A stretch of 64,000 nucleotides of DNA. Origin: Pararge aegeria (lineage: Eukaryota; Arthropoda; Insecta; Lepidoptera; Nymphalidae). A model generated the notes under the pieces. The model searched no databases. It was not told where the DNA came from and saw only the letters and a list, made by a program, of their open reading frames with translations. Position numbers and translations under genes: made by a program. Of the stretch, positions 21,742 to 32,902 are shown piece after piece (position 1 is the first letter of the stretch; each line of letters begins with the position of its first letter). The DNA lies in NCBI RefSeq assembly GCF_905163445.1, contig NC_053190.1, positions 10,418,501-10,482,500 of the forward strand, in the 5' to 3' direction.

Positions 21742-23183
21742 TATATAATTAGGAAAGTCAGTCAAGAACAGTCAGTTGGTGATCGGGATACAATGTTTAA
21801 TATAATGGTTTTAAGTAAATCTTAGTTTTGTCGTCTCTGTCGCCCTGAAAATGATTCATAGAGTCCACCATGTAATGAATAAATCCTCATTTGACTCCAC
21901 ATTAGATTTCGCTCAGTCGTTCCACTGTTTGACATAAAAGAGAGCTTTGAGGTCACTTTGATGTCGTTTCATTTCCGGGAAATGGTAATGTATTATTTTA
22001 CGATAAGATTGGTTATTTTTTGAGATTTTTTTTCTTTGATTCTGTTTTTGAATATATTAGTAGTTGTGTCTCGCTTTTACATCGGCAATAACTATTGGGT
22101 TTTCTAATAACATTAGAAAGTCCTCTATGAACGGGCTTTCTAGCACATAACAAATAGATCAGCAATCATATGCGCAATATTTTTTTTAAGTGTGTGAAAT
22201 GGATGTTGTTCTATATTCTGTGAATTGAGGCTCTTATATTTTAACCATGACTATTTACATTTACTATATTATACTTGTAGGTATATAAACTGTTCAGTAT
22301 ATAATCTTGTTTGCTTCGCCGCGGTTGGGTGAAAATAAGCGGCTTTGGATGAAAATAATTTTCAATAAGCCAAAACGAATGAAAGATCGAATTATATAAA
22401 ATCTCAATTTAACGTGACATCTTCTTTTTTCACAACAAAATTTTGGGTACAAATAGGAAAACTAAGTTGCATAGAAATGGTCTGCGACCACTTATTTTTA
22501 TTATTATATTGTCATAGGTTTTGTCGTGATTTATTTGTTTGCCGAATTTGTGTATGATATTTTGTTCGCATGACGACGACCGACGACAATATACTTTCAT
22601 ATCGATGGATAGGTATATTTTTGTAGTAGTATAAAAAAAAGCTTATAGAAATATACATTACTAAAACGGCAGCACGAGCCATCTATATAACCTAAATGTA
22701 ATAGCAATCGGAGCGTTGCCTTTAACTATCGTAGTTCTGCTAACGCTACTAGACTTAAAATAATTTCATGCACCAGTTCCAATGGAAAGAGAATCTACAC
22801 GTGCTAATTAGTGCTAAGTTAGTCTTTCATATAAAGAGCTGAGTGTTATTTGCTTCACGTTTACCCTTTAGAAGGGTAATTACCCTGATGAGTAGGAATA
22901 TGCCTAATTACCTACGCTTGGGAGTGAACTCGTCAACATTTGCGTTAGAAATTTGACGCGCGTACGGATAAATGTATTATATGAGATAATTACAAGACCT
23001 TGTCAGCATAATGAAAGCCGTAGCTAGGGGTAACGAAAGAGCCTTGGCCATTCAAAATGTGCGTAATGGCTACGGTGGGTGAAATTTCCTTAGCCTTGTT
23101 TACCTGTTTTCGTAGAGGAGTACCTACTGAAGAGTTAATTGAAAATATTATGCCAACAATTTTCTTTTTTATTCACGCGTGTA
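21742..23183. other. No recognised feature
   Basis: About 1.4 kb without a supported feature. Confidence 0.5.
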
Positions 23184-23231
23184 TCCAGAAGTAAATCAAA
23201 ACATTGATGACTGTTTTGATTTACTTCTGGA
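23184..23231. repeat. Snap-back, 20-bp perfect arms
   Basis: TCCAGAAGTAAATCAAAACA (23184-23203) and its complement (23212-23231) with an 8-bp spacer. Confidence 0.95.
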
Positions 23232-23264
23232 CAAGTCACAAGAAGCCATTTTTTTTAATTCCAC

Positions 23265-23438
23265 GACAAGTTATCCCTTGATTGTAAGTGATGATGCAGT
23301 GTAATGAGGCTAACAGGCTAACCTGCTAACCTAACCGGTTTCCTCCGCCAGACCAGACCAGAAAAAAATCAGAAATTACATTGCTCCGAGGATCTAACTC
23401 CATCTAAAAGCCACTCACCGTTACACCAGCAGTCCAGT
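23265..23438 (-). mobile_element. SINE-3 copy 2
   Basis: GATTGTAAGTGATGATGCAG, then AGGCTAACAGGCTAACCTGC, then CGCCAGACCAGACCAG and a decayed antisense head (CTCCGAGGATCTAACTCC, GTTACACCAGCAGTCC). Confidence 0.65.
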
Positions 23439-23460
23439 CAATTATTATTATTTTTTTTTT

Positions 23461-23651
23461 AAATAAATATACTACGACAATACACACATCGCCATCTAGC
23501 CCCAAAGTAAGCGTAGCTTGTGTTATGGGTACTAAGATAGCTGATGATTTTTTTTTTATTTACACATAAATACTTATAATATACAGATAAACACCCAGAC
23601 ACTGAAAAACATTCATGTTCAGTCGCTGCCTACTGCGCCACTCGGCCGTCA
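23461..23651 (-). mobile_element. SINE-2 copy c, head deleted in part
   Basis: AAATAAATATACTACGACAA tail, CGCCATCTAGCCCC and CAGACACTGAAAAACATTCA, but it jumps from TTCATGTTCAG to TCGCTGCCTACTGCGCCACT. The B-box segment is deleted. Confidence 0.85.
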
Positions 23652-23699
23652 AACTTACTTATTAAAATACACTTACTAGGTACCTACTACATTAACATC

Positions 23700-23878
23700 A
23701 ACAGTCTATTACAGTCTACTGCTGGACTTAAATCCTCTCCAAACTGGAGGTTTTTCCCATAATCACCACGGGCAGGCGGGTTGGTGATCGCAGAAAATGG
23801 TAGTAGTAGTACAGAGGACGCTGCTGTCCGCTCTCCATTATATTCTGATCTACCGTCACCACACTGCACAATACCTTA
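23700..23878 (-). repeat. R-E repeat, copy 2, with LINE-like 3' end
   Basis: On the minus strand GGTGACGGTAGATCAGAATA, GTCCTCTGTACTACTACC and CTCCAGTTTGGAGAGGA, closing with GTCCAGCAGTAGACTGTAAT. That last phrase is the usual end of lepidopteran RTE 3' regions. Confidence 0.6.
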
Positions 23879-24654
23879 CTTCATAGGATCATTTCTATAG
23901 TAAGCTAATCCTGGATGTTTCTTTATAACGATTATATTATAATGTTTGATAATGTTTGGCAACTAGGTTTTGTTGTGTTTTTTAATGCGATGGGGAACGC
24001 CAAAGGCCGGATTTGGCCGATTATAGATATAAAGTGCTATCTATAATCTATATCTATGCTACTTATAAACTAAATTTGGAGTGGAAAAAATAGTAATAAG
24101 CCAAAATAATAACTCCATCTAAAAGCTTTATTATCTTGGTTATTAACACGTTGGTACTTATAGAAGTACAGTAATATTAGTAACTATAGCAAAATCTTCA
24201 CATTGGAATTTGGTCGTTAGTATCAAGAACAGGTGCTATAAAAAACAAAAATAGAACCTGCTACCTGCCCTTTAACATCCAATAATGATATTTAAGCAGC
24301 AAATTAAACGATCCAACAGGGTAAACACAAAGCATACATTGCAGCACTTTGTTCGTAAAAAGCAGATACTTTGTCGACATTTTACACTCGTAGTCCCATT
24401 TTACTATGTCATTAAATATACCGTCGCCAACACTAGGCTGTAAATCATTCAATATTAGCTGTGTTTTACATTACATTACATTGGGTTTACAAGGTGTATG
24501 GAAAAATCTTTTTTACGAAAGAAATATTGAAAACAATTACATTGATTATTTTAATAATACATAACTTATATTAATTACCTGTAGTTACGAAGTAGTATTT
24601 TGCGTAGACTGCAGGTAATTAAATTATTTGAACTGGTACTATATACTAAATATA
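23879..24654. other. Unassigned, contains a weak inverted repeat
   Basis: An imperfect inverted repeat (TTAATTACCTG / CAGGTAATTAA) spans about 24573-24625. A CATTACATTACATT run lies near 24470. Confidence 0.5.
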
Positions 24655-24801
24655 CAGTGGCGTGCACTTCATACATGCACATAAGCACTGCCTACCCAAA
24701 AATGTATATATAACCGGTATAAGACACGGATTTTTGACGTTTTATGAAATTTTCCTGCTGTATGCATACAGGGTATGTAAGAAACCAAGTGCACGCCACT
24801 G
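24655..24801. mobile_element. hAT-like MITE, copy 2, with perfect 8-bp target duplication
   Basis: CAGTGGCGTGCACTTCATAC starts at 24655 and AAGTGCACGCCACTG ends at 24801. TAAATATA occurs immediately on both sides (24647-24654 and 24802-24809). An 8-bp duplication with CAGTG/CACTG ends is the hAT pattern. At 147 bp it carries no transposase. Confidence 0.9.
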
Positions 24802-24809
24802 TAAATATA

Positions 24810-25740
24810 TAAGGCTGATGCAAATCATTATAAAAGTTTTAAGTAGAAATTTGCAAAAAAATACTGTTATTTACTTTTTCCTGCATTTCTTAACTTTCAA
24901 GCGGTATAAAGTAATTTGGAAGAAGATTAGTTCAACGGTTTAATCATGCAAAGTTAGCAAACATTCTAATAGAGTCACAAGCTTACACGTAAACGCATTT
25001 ATCCACTGGCACGCACGGCTGAGTACGGATAGAAAAACTGGCGATTTTTTATTTTTGTCTGTATAATAGTAGGTTGCTTTTTTATTTTAAGTAGGCTTTT
25101 ATTAGGGAAGCTTATATTTTGAAATTATGCAGTCTGATTTTCGTGATTCTACGTCTTGTTTTAAAAAAAATCAGCATAATATCCTGTGTTCAATTAAAAA
25201 TAATCTACTGATTTCCATAAATATACAATACATGAAAGTTATATTGATGTGGAATTTGAAACAAAGTAAATATAAACCTTTAAAACTTTGAAAAACACAT
25301 GGACCAAATGAAATAAATTCGATAACGTACCCGTCCTTTGGCAACTTAAATAAAGAAACATAGGGGTTCCGTTAATAAAGAAGCCCAAATCTAGTTAGCA
25401 GCAAATTAAGCGGACAAATGTGAACGTACTCATCGAGTTAGCTCTACTTTATGACGTCGCTTGCTTTTAGCTAAATGAGTAAAATGGTTTCAACGTAGTA
25501 CTGCACGGTTCACTGAACATTTGATAATACTTTGCGATGTCTCTGCGATATTCAGTATCATTTAATAGCGCAAATTTTTTTCCTCCTTTTCGACTCCGTA
25601 GCACTAGGGAAAAACTTCGAAACATATCTCTCTTTCGATATCAAAAAGTAAATAAACTTTCTATACGCGGAGTCTTTAAAGATACTTAATTATGTGCCAA
25701 TTAATTATGTGACAAAATTTTTAAAATTAAATTATATAGT
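24810..25740. other. No recognised feature
   Basis: AT-rich and unassigned. Confidence 0.5.
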
Positions 25741-26139
25741 TGTAACGAGGGAATAACTCGATATACACTCCGTATAAGACTAAGTGCAACGGATTAATGT
25801 AGATGGCACCAGATGGCACCACTAGTCCTCTACCTCGCGCTATCGTTTGTCCCTCGTCAAGTATAAGTATAAGTACCGGGCGGACAATACTCCGCCCGGA
25901 TCTTAGGTCAAAGTAACTGTTGCAGCCAACTCCTCCGGCATTCCTGAGACTTACTTCACCGAGCATCAAAGCACTTCCAGGTGTTTGCGGCCGACTATCG
26001 GGCCCTGCCCCTTGGTGCCTTGATATCGGTTTTCTCTTACAACTATTGTTGTTATTGTTTATATACGGACGTTACTCTCCGACTACGGCGTCTCATTTGC
26101 TGCAGCAACTCTCTGCTCCCCGCAACCGCGGCCGTTACA
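25741..26139 (+). mobile_element. Possible solo LTR
   Basis: A 399-bp block opening TGTAACGAGG and closing CGTTACA. The 7-bp ends are exact inverted repeats of the TG...CA type. It contains a TATA-like box (TATAAGA, 25773) and is richer in GC than its flanks, especially 25960-26130. No target duplication (ATAGT versus CCGTT), no second copy and no poly-A signal were seen, so this is tentative. Confidence 0.35.
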
Positions 26140-26226
26140 CCGTTAAATTTAAGTAAAAGTAAAATCAAGTTCATTAATGTTTAAAGTTTATAACCAGGAC
26201 TTAAAGATATGAGTGTATAGCAAAAA

Positions 26227-26281
26227 CTAAATAAAATCAAACCCAAAAACTTGCCATGTTTTTGGGTTTGATTTTATTTAG
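26227..26281. repeat. Snap-back, 24-bp perfect arms
   Basis: Arms 26227-26250 and 26258-26281 (containing AAATCAAACCCAAAAAC) are exact complements with the 7-bp spacer TTGCCAT. Confidence 0.96.
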
Positions 26282-26814
26282 CTTTTCCCTTTTGTAAATT
26301 CACTAACAATACTTTAAAACATTTTAATTTCTTATTTAAGAAAAGCCATATTTAAAGTTGACCAACTTGATTGAATTGAATGAAAATGAGATAACTAATG
26401 TTGTCCCCCAGTGACGTCCCATAGACCCCATGTTTGTTTGCCTTTCCGCTGACTTTGTTGGAGCCTTTGGCTACTGGGCCTATTATATATAATTAGTGTA
26501 GATACACATGTTATAAAACGCACTAAAGTTATTAAAGAATAAATGAACACAGCTCACGATTGAGACAGGGAATGAAACACAACAGGTGAGATGAAACTAT
26601 GGTTAATATTTATGTTAAATAATGTTTAGCTTAACCTTTGACGAGTTTGATAGAATTTGGTACAAATTAGGATAAGGTATCCTGAAAATGCACAGGGGCT
26701 GTACCTCTTGCAAAATGAAAAACCGATCTTTTGAAAATTTTTCATATATATAGATTGCATTATTTAAAACCCTGTTTTAAATACTGTACTGAACTTTTCG
26801 CGATTCTTTAAAAA

Positions 26815-26857
26815 TCTAAATAAACGCAGACGAAGTTGCGTGTAAAAGCTAGTATGG
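26815..26857 (-). mobile_element. LEP element end fragment
   Basis: AACGCAGACGAAGTTGCGTG then AAAGCTAGTA is the antisense of the usual CTAGCT...CGCGACTTCGTCTGCGTT end, also seen sense at 61.65 and 63.93 kb. Confidence 0.55.
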
Positions 26858-27094
26858 TATAAAAACAAACCAACAAATGTGTAGTACAACTAATGCTTGA
26901 TAATAAACATTACTAAATTAATTAATTTACTATACCCACACAAACTAACGGTCTTGGACTATAGGTGCCTACGATGCGATGCGATGCGTTTCCGCCCGCC
27001 TCGGGACTTGTGGCATAATATATCAGAAATTATATGAGCGTTAACCTTTTTAATTAAAACTGCATACAAGTGAAGGTGCGGATAATAAACTACT

Positions 27095-27262
27095 CAGGCT
27101 ATAAATACGTTGTCATCGCGTTAGCAAGTTGCCCGAACCAAATTAACTATTCTGATGGATTACATATCCCACATACCTGGCCGTTTTTCATTTTCATAAT
27201 GGCTCGCAAATTGGATTAAGGGGATGTCTGCAAGGGCTCGTTATATTTGAGTAGCTATAACT
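27095..27262 (+). repeat. R-C dispersed repeat, copy 2
   Basis: Sense copy of the family at 15.55 kb, co-linear over about 170 bp with scattered differences. Confidence 0.75.
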
Positions 27263-27469
27263 ATAACCTTGATTAGTTATATGGAGTACATGACCACCAA
27301 CGTGTACAAAGTGCTTTTATATTGAATTAGAGTACATCGTTAGGGCGTTGGCGTATATCGTAAACTGAAGGATCTCGTAATTTAAAACTGTAAAAGAAAA
27401 CGTGCACCACACTATATTTTAACAATATTTTGATGATACAAATTTAACTCCACCACCTAAATGGTATTT

Positions 27470-27800
27470 AAATTCTTAATTCAAATTCATAAATTCTTTA
27501 TTCGGGTTTATCACGGGCACATATGAAGCGTTCATACGTAATATACTCTAAGTTTTGCCTGGTATTCAAATTCCAAATTCAAATTCATAAATTCTTTATT
27601 AGGGTCTACTTCAGATACAAATTAATCGTTCATACATAATAATAAACTGTACGTTTCTATTATTGTGAGGTAATCATTATATTCGTTAACTTAAAGCTAA
27701 AGCTAATAGGAGGATTCCAAATTCACCCTAGTCTTACAAGAGCCTGATCATTTATAACCTTGCACTTGCAAATTGTGAAATAATCACCCGTGTTCCCTCG
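27470..27800. repeat. CAAATTCATAAATTCTTTAT repeat, two starts
   Basis: AATTCATAAATTCTTTATT occurs at about 27485 and 27585, each followed by a GGGT(T/C)TA(T/C) block and TCGTTCATAC or GCGTTCATAC, as if two overlapping copies of one antisense LINE tail lie in tandem. Later AACTTAAAGCTAAAGCTAAT resembles the R-I copy at 38.03 kb. Confidence 0.5.
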
Positions 27801-28050
27801 AACTAGAATTTAATTCTCGATGCCCTTCACTTAAACAAGCTTGCAATCATCCGTGGTTCTGGTGCTACAGCTTGCCCTATGGCCCATTGGTACTTATTTG
27901 AATAGAAAAATATATTCATTTTAACATGCTAAAAATGAGCTAATGCCCGCCACTTCGTTTGCGTTTCCATTGTCAAAAGTACAAATAAAATTTCGCCACA
28001 GACAAACTTTCGCCTTTTAGTATGGATAATATTGTTGTCCGATTTACAGC

Positions 28051-28272
28051 AATAAATAAAATAATAAATAAATATACTACGACAATACACACATCGCCAT
28101 CTAGCCCCAATTTAAGCGTAACTTGTGTTATGGGTACTAAGATGACTGATGAATATTTTTATATATAATATACATAAATACTTAGAATATACATATAAAC
28201 GGCCAGACACTGAAAAACATTCATGCTCATCACACAAACATTTTCCAGTTGTGGGAATCGAACCCAATGCAT
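28051..28272 (-). mobile_element. SINE-2 copy d, head-truncated
   Basis: AATAAATAAATATACTACGAC tail to the B box (GTGGGAATCGAACCCA), then stops before the A box. Confidence 0.85.
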
Positions 28273-29001
28273 GTGATTAATTGTTTTCACACAATCAGAA
28301 CCCCGTCATGGAATCAGACAATGGCACAAGGAGTACATTTTAATATAGCAAACCGGTAAAAATAAACTTATTACATAGCTATGGAAGTGAAAGGAAACCT
28401 TTTGTTATTAGCATTTTCATTAAAAATCTCAGGGACTGGAGTGCACGGTTTCTATATTATCATTTTATTTTCAATATAGAGTTATTACATGAGAGTGGTT
28501 CCATTTTATCTTGTTTTAAGTCTGGTATTGAATATCAAAACCGTTGATATTGAAAAAGAAAAGCATATCGATACTTCGACATGCTATTATACTCCCGAAG
28601 GAAATACACTGTGAAATAGAGCTGAATAAAATAAAACGATATTTTTTAATCACTACTACGTTGGGATGAAGAAAATACAAATTTTAACTTAAAAGATTAT
28701 TTTTAGTTATTTCAACTGTACCTACTGTACACGTACATTATTAATTAATAACTGTAAAATGATTTCTACTGATTGACAGGAAACCGACAGGCTCGGACGG
28801 CTGAACGTAGTTAAATTTTAAGAAAATATTTTTTGGATATATATAAGATGACGAAAACTTTAAAATGCATGCTCATTCAATGTTGTTATAACGGGTAATA
28901 TGTGGTACTGCTATTCAACCACACATTATTTGCAATCATTTGTTATAGGGAATCGAAATATTTTTAAGTAAGGCGAGAGGGGAGTGGTTCCCTTCCTTCC
29001 A
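28273..29001. other. No recognised feature
   Basis: AT-rich, no match found. Confidence 0.5.
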
Positions 29002-29051
29002 GAAGCCTTCAATTACGCTAATATTTATAAATTAACGTAATTGAAGGCTTC
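29002..29051. repeat. Snap-back, 21-bp arms with one mismatch
   Basis: GAAGCCTTCAATTACGCTAA(T) at 29002-29022 pairs with 29031-29051. One C/T difference; 8-bp spacer. Confidence 0.93.
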
Positions 29052-29462
29052 AAGTAGTGGATTATTAAAGCTCTAAGAACAAGAACAGACATATTAATAG
29101 CCCACGCCTCAGTCGTTTGTTTAAATATATTGACAAAAGTTGCATTGTTATCACTTATATCTGCAGCTACTTTGTTTTGTATATTGGGTATTGCCAGTAC
29201 GAGTGAAAAATAATATTTACCTTAGGTATCCGACATATTAGTGTATTACGTACGTAATACGCTGTGCCCTGTTATTAACAACACAGCTAGTAACAAATTT
29301 AATCTGCAGCTTGTTCCGTACTGCGCGTTACTGAGGATTTCGTTGGTAGGAGAGGGGAGTTTACGTCTTTGAGTAATGTACCGGCGTTGCTCATAATATT
29401 ATGCTATGCATATTGCCAACGTGGATCAAACCGCAGGGAACAGCTACCACATGATAAGTTAA
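29052..29462. other. No recognised feature
   Basis: Contains TTACGTACGTAA (about 29247), a small palindrome. Nothing else seen. Confidence 0.45.
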
Positions 29463-29582
29463 ATAGCGGGCATATGGCGCAGTGGTAAACACTGTGCTCT
29501 CAGTGTACAATCAGCTGAGATTGCAGTCAAGGTTCTCTAAGATTGCATCGTCATTTACAATCAGCTGAGGTTGCAGTCATGA
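29463..29582 (+). repeat. Internally repeated segment with A-box-like start
   Basis: TGGCGCAGTGGTAAACA resembles a polymerase-III A box. ACAATCAGCTGAGATTGCAG (29508 on) recurs 47 bp later as ACAATCAGCTGAGGTTGCAG. The GATTGCAGTCAAG phrase is shared with R-G tails. Confidence 0.4.
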
Positions 29583-29616
29583 AGTGAAATACTTAAAAGT
29601 ATATTTATCTAATTTT

Positions 29617-29831
29617 TAAACGGCATCTAGCCCCAAAGTAAGAGGAGTTTGTGTTGTACCCATAACACATAAGACTAATGATGAATACTTCTATAAATAC
29701 TTATAATATACTGATGAACACAAAGACACTGAAAAACATTGATGTTCATCACACAAACATTTTCCAGTTGTGGGAAGCAAACCCACGGCCTTAGACTTAG
29801 ACAGCAGGACTACTGCGCCAGTTGGCCATCA
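29617..29831 (-). mobile_element. SINE-2 copy e
   Basis: GGCATCTAGCCCCAAAGTAA to GCGCCAGTTGGCCATC; lacks the A/T tail. Confidence 0.85.
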
Positions 29832-29971
29832 AATGCATTGAATTAGTCTAAATTTTGACGAAAATTGGGAGTGATTCAATGCAGTGCATGCAATGAATTC
29901 CTTTTTTGTAAGGGTATAGTGAGACAACAACTTAAGTAATTGGCAAAACTTATTAATTGGTTTTATTTCTT

Positions 29972-30235
29972 ACTAGATGTGCCCTGCGGCTTCGCCCGCG
30001 TAATTGTGGGAGGCAGGGTACTGCTACATAGTATATAGTCTTATAGTCATATAGTCGTATAGTCATATATGAGAGTTTTAGATTTTTCACAAAAAAAAAA
30101 TTATCTTACGTAATTTATTTTTTTCAATGAAAAGTATACTATATTATTTCTAATACCTCCAAGAATATGTATAAAGAGTTTCAAACAACAACAAACAAAC
30201 AAACTTACATTCACATTTATAATATTAGTAAGGAT
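29972..30235 (-). mobile_element. LEP element, copy 2
   Basis: Opens with CTAGATGTGCCCTGCGGC then TTCGCCCGCGTAAT and ends CATTTATAATATTAGTA. The central palindrome of the 21.45-kb copy has become a run of TATAGTCATATAGTC units. Both ends present. Confidence 0.75.
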
Positions 30236-30410
30236 AACGTCAGTGGTTTTATTGATAATAATTCCAAATTGCATTTTTTACTGGTAGATACTCTCATACC
30301 ACCCTATACTTTTTAGAATAGATGATTTAATTTATTTCCAACAATATTATAATCAATGTCGAATCCACATTTGCCTACACGGAAAAATCATGTCCTTTTT
30401 CTGCTTAATT

Positions 30411-30495
30411 GTTGGCCAGTAGCCAGAACTAAAAGAGTCTGACAATTTTCGCTTCTCAAAAGTTATTCTCAAGAAAAAGGAACTGGAGAGCTTTT
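30411..30495 (-). repeat. R-A dispersed repeat, copy 3
   Basis: Antisense: GTTGGCCAGTAGCCAGAACT, AAAGAGTCTGACAATTTTCG and CTTCTCAAAAGTTATTCTC. Confidence 0.7.
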
Positions 30496-31083
30496 TTTAA
30501 AATATACCTACATTATAAAATGTGACCTATATTTTAAAGAGACAATATTGCGAAGATAAAAAAAAATAAAGACTGCGAAACGTATTCGTTGAAATAATTT
30601 CTTATTGGATGCTAACTATACCAATGTATAGTGTTTGCAGGCTCATTAATAAAAACAAACACCATAAGAAGTCCACCCTTTAAGATAACAAAACCTATAG
30701 GAGATCATTTGCAAGAAAGCTTATTGATGTTTTTCGTTCAAGACATTGCTATAAATGCAGTTCCTCAACCAGATATTTTCAGTTTTTATGTCTCCTTCGA
30801 TAGATTTTCGGAGTTAGCTTCACGCTCGATACTTACGTTTATTTCTTCATTTCATCTAGTCAAGCTCAGAGCTTTGGTAAGGACATTGATGAATCCGCTG
30901 CATACTGTAATTGTAATATGTATACTGTTAATTTAGTAATTTCCACCTAAGATTTTCTACTGCTTCGTTGGTTGTTGGTGTTCCGTTCCGTCCGTCTTGT
31001 GGGGGCTACATTATCTTCTTACCGATATGGACATATCGTAATCATAATTATAGTAATTTTGCTAAATGATTTTCATCTTTATT
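30496..31083. other. No recognised feature
   Basis: Holds a 101-codon plus frame (30631-30936) without an ATG until codon 33 and without a recognisable domain; treated as chance. Confidence 0.5.
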
Positions 31084-31264
31084 ATCATCGTCAACTCATG
31101 ACTGGTCAACTAAAGATCACGGGTCTGTTCTTTTAATGAAAATGGTTCAGGACTGTCATTGTGATATTTAGTTGCTTAAATGAAAAACGGACATAACTTA
31201 GGTGCGTGCCGGGGATAGAACTCGAAAGGAAAGACGACGCCTTACCCACTAGGCTATCACACAT
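31084..31264 (-). mobile_element. SINE-1 copy F, internally deleted
   Basis: ATCATCGTCAACTCATGAC tail, an internal deletion removing most of the core, then GGTGCGTGCCGGGGATAGAA and CCACTAGGCTATCAC from the head. Confidence 0.7.
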
Positions 31265-31671
31265 TCTAGTGATTTTCACATACCAGTATTCATTTGATAC
31301 AGACCTAAAAAGTTATTCTGAAGTAAAAAGGGACGCGTCTATACTACTGTTATTAAACGTAAATGAAACCGGGATCGTAGAGCGGAAGCGATGCTCCACT
31401 TAGACGCTTTTAAAGGGTTAATTAAAACTTGTTTGAGGAATCCTTTTAAAGGCTCGTTAAGGAACTGAAAGGTTAATAAAATAATAATAGAATTCCAGAT
31501 TATCGCGACAAGGGAAATCTAGTGTATGTGTATTTTCAACCGACTTAAAAAAGGAGAAGAGAAGAGAAGAGTTTGTATGTTTGTTTTTATTTTTTGGTGC
31601 GTTATACTCTAAAGGTGGTTCCATTTTAATGTGGTGAAAATTTATAATCGAGGGAGGGAATTAATGAATGA
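31265..31671. other. No recognised feature
   Basis: No match found. Confidence 0.4.
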
Positions 31672-31820
31672 ATACACTCTTAAAGTACACCAAAGAAAAA
31701 AAGTAGTTACAGAGATATAAATACAGAGCAAGAGAGTACAATTTTGTGGCCTTATCGCCACATAGCGATTTCTTCCACGCAACCAAAGGCGTAAAAGGAA
31801 AAAAACATAGAAAAGAGGTA
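31672..31820 (-). repeat. R-F LINE 3' end, copy 1
   Basis: Antisense GTGGAAGAAATCGCTATGTG, GCGATAAGGCCACAAAATTG. Compare GCCTGGAAGAGATCGCT at 56.03 kb. Confidence 0.55.
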
Positions 31821-31837
31821 GGTGGTGCAATCAATAA

Positions 31838-31926
31838 GATTTAAAATAATATATATATATATATATTATTTTATATATTTTATATTATATATAAATATAT
31901 TTTATATTATTTTTATATATATAAAC
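31838..31926. repeat. AT-only low-complexity tract
   Basis: (AT)n and TATATTTTA units; the first part is itself palindromic. Confidence 0.9.
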
Positions 31927-32151
31927 ATACATTAAATTACTAAATGGAATTTTATTTTTATAACTCTTACTTAAATGGAATTACAAATAGGTAATTTGAG
32001 ATTTTTTAAAGGAACTCGTGCATCTCCTTAGAAAAGCACCATGTAGTCAAGTGGAATTGATGGTGAAGACCAGGAATGGCCAGTGGAACAATACGATAAT
32101 TGTATTACATAAATTGCTTAGCAGCCTAATACCTTTATGGTATATGGCTGC

Positions 32152-32745
32152 CAGTGGCGTGCATAGAGGGTATGCACAGGGTATGCAAATAATATAAAAT
32201 TAAATAAAATCTCCAGTATAAGTTAAGAATACTTGAGGGTAGGATTTTTATAACTCTTTTATAAGTTTTCAACTTATAAAAGCTACTTTAACTTCTAAGT
32301 TTATTAAGTTTAAGTTTAATTTTATTTATTACTTTTAAGACATCAATATTAATTATTTTAATCCGATTTAATTCATTTTTGTTTTGTTTTGTCTCCTAAT
32401 AATTGATTAAGTTAATTTTTTTATTGTAATTTAGCTTTAAATATTTATACTTTTATACTTTTAAAGGTTTATATTAACTGACTAATAATTAATTGTAAAT
32501 AATTTATAAGAATGACTTTTTTACATTTTAATGCATGCTGTGATAACCTGTAAATAGTTGAACATTTACTATGTGACTCATTCCAAAAAAAAAAAAAGCA
32601 TGTTTTAATGTATCTACTTTATAAATAAATAAATAAATAAACTCTTACAATGCCTATCCTTAAGTTTTTTTATAGGTTATACGGAAGGTTTTCTTCATTT
32701 TGTATCATCTGCATACCCTGTGCATACCGTCTATGCACGCCACTA
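32152..32745. mobile_element. hAT-like element, copy 3, with perfect 8-bp target duplication
   Basis: Left end CAGTGGCGTGCATAGAGGG, right end CGTCTATGCACGCCACTA. The terminal repeats continue with TATGCACAGGGTATGCA in both. ATGGCTGC flanks it at 32144-32151 and 32746-32753. Removing the insertion at 32259-32639 leaves about 210 bp. No transposase. Confidence 0.92.
32259..32639 (+). mobile_element. Retroposed LINE-tail-like insert with 7-bp duplication
   Basis: A 381-bp AT-rich insert ending in ATAAATAAATAAATAA, with AACTCTT at 32252-32258 and again at 32640-32646. The host phrase TATAACTCTTACAATG is unbroken (antisense) in the 6.6-kb element, confirming the insertion. A 12-bp inverted repeat (CTTTTATAAGTT) overlaps its start. 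Confidence 0.75.
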
Positions 32746-32902
32746 ATGGCTGCTTAGCAATTATACTCGTCATTATAAAAAGCTTAGGTATGGTGAAGTA
32801 CTGGGAGAACTTCTGGACCACAATTACAAGCGATTTTTTTTTGTATTGAATAATTTTATTTTAACATTCAAAAAGTTCAATCCTGTGTTGGTATGAATTT
32901 GA

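Larger units (their letters stand above)
26140..27094. other. Unassigned, contains a snap-back and a LEP end
   Basis: Apart from the snap-back at 26227-26281 and a LEP-type end near 26815-26857, nothing was recognised. A (GATGC)3 run lies at about 26975. Confidence 0.5.

Noticed and set aside
23687..23869. 60-codon minus-strand frame as a small gene
   Set aside because: Lies entirely inside repeat R-E; the other copies do not keep it open.
30631..30936. 101-codon frame preceded by TTTGCAG and followed by TTTG|GTAAGG, as if an internal exon
   Set aside because: Splice-like motifs of this quality are frequent by chance, no ATG until codon 33, no domain recognised and no neighbouring exon found.
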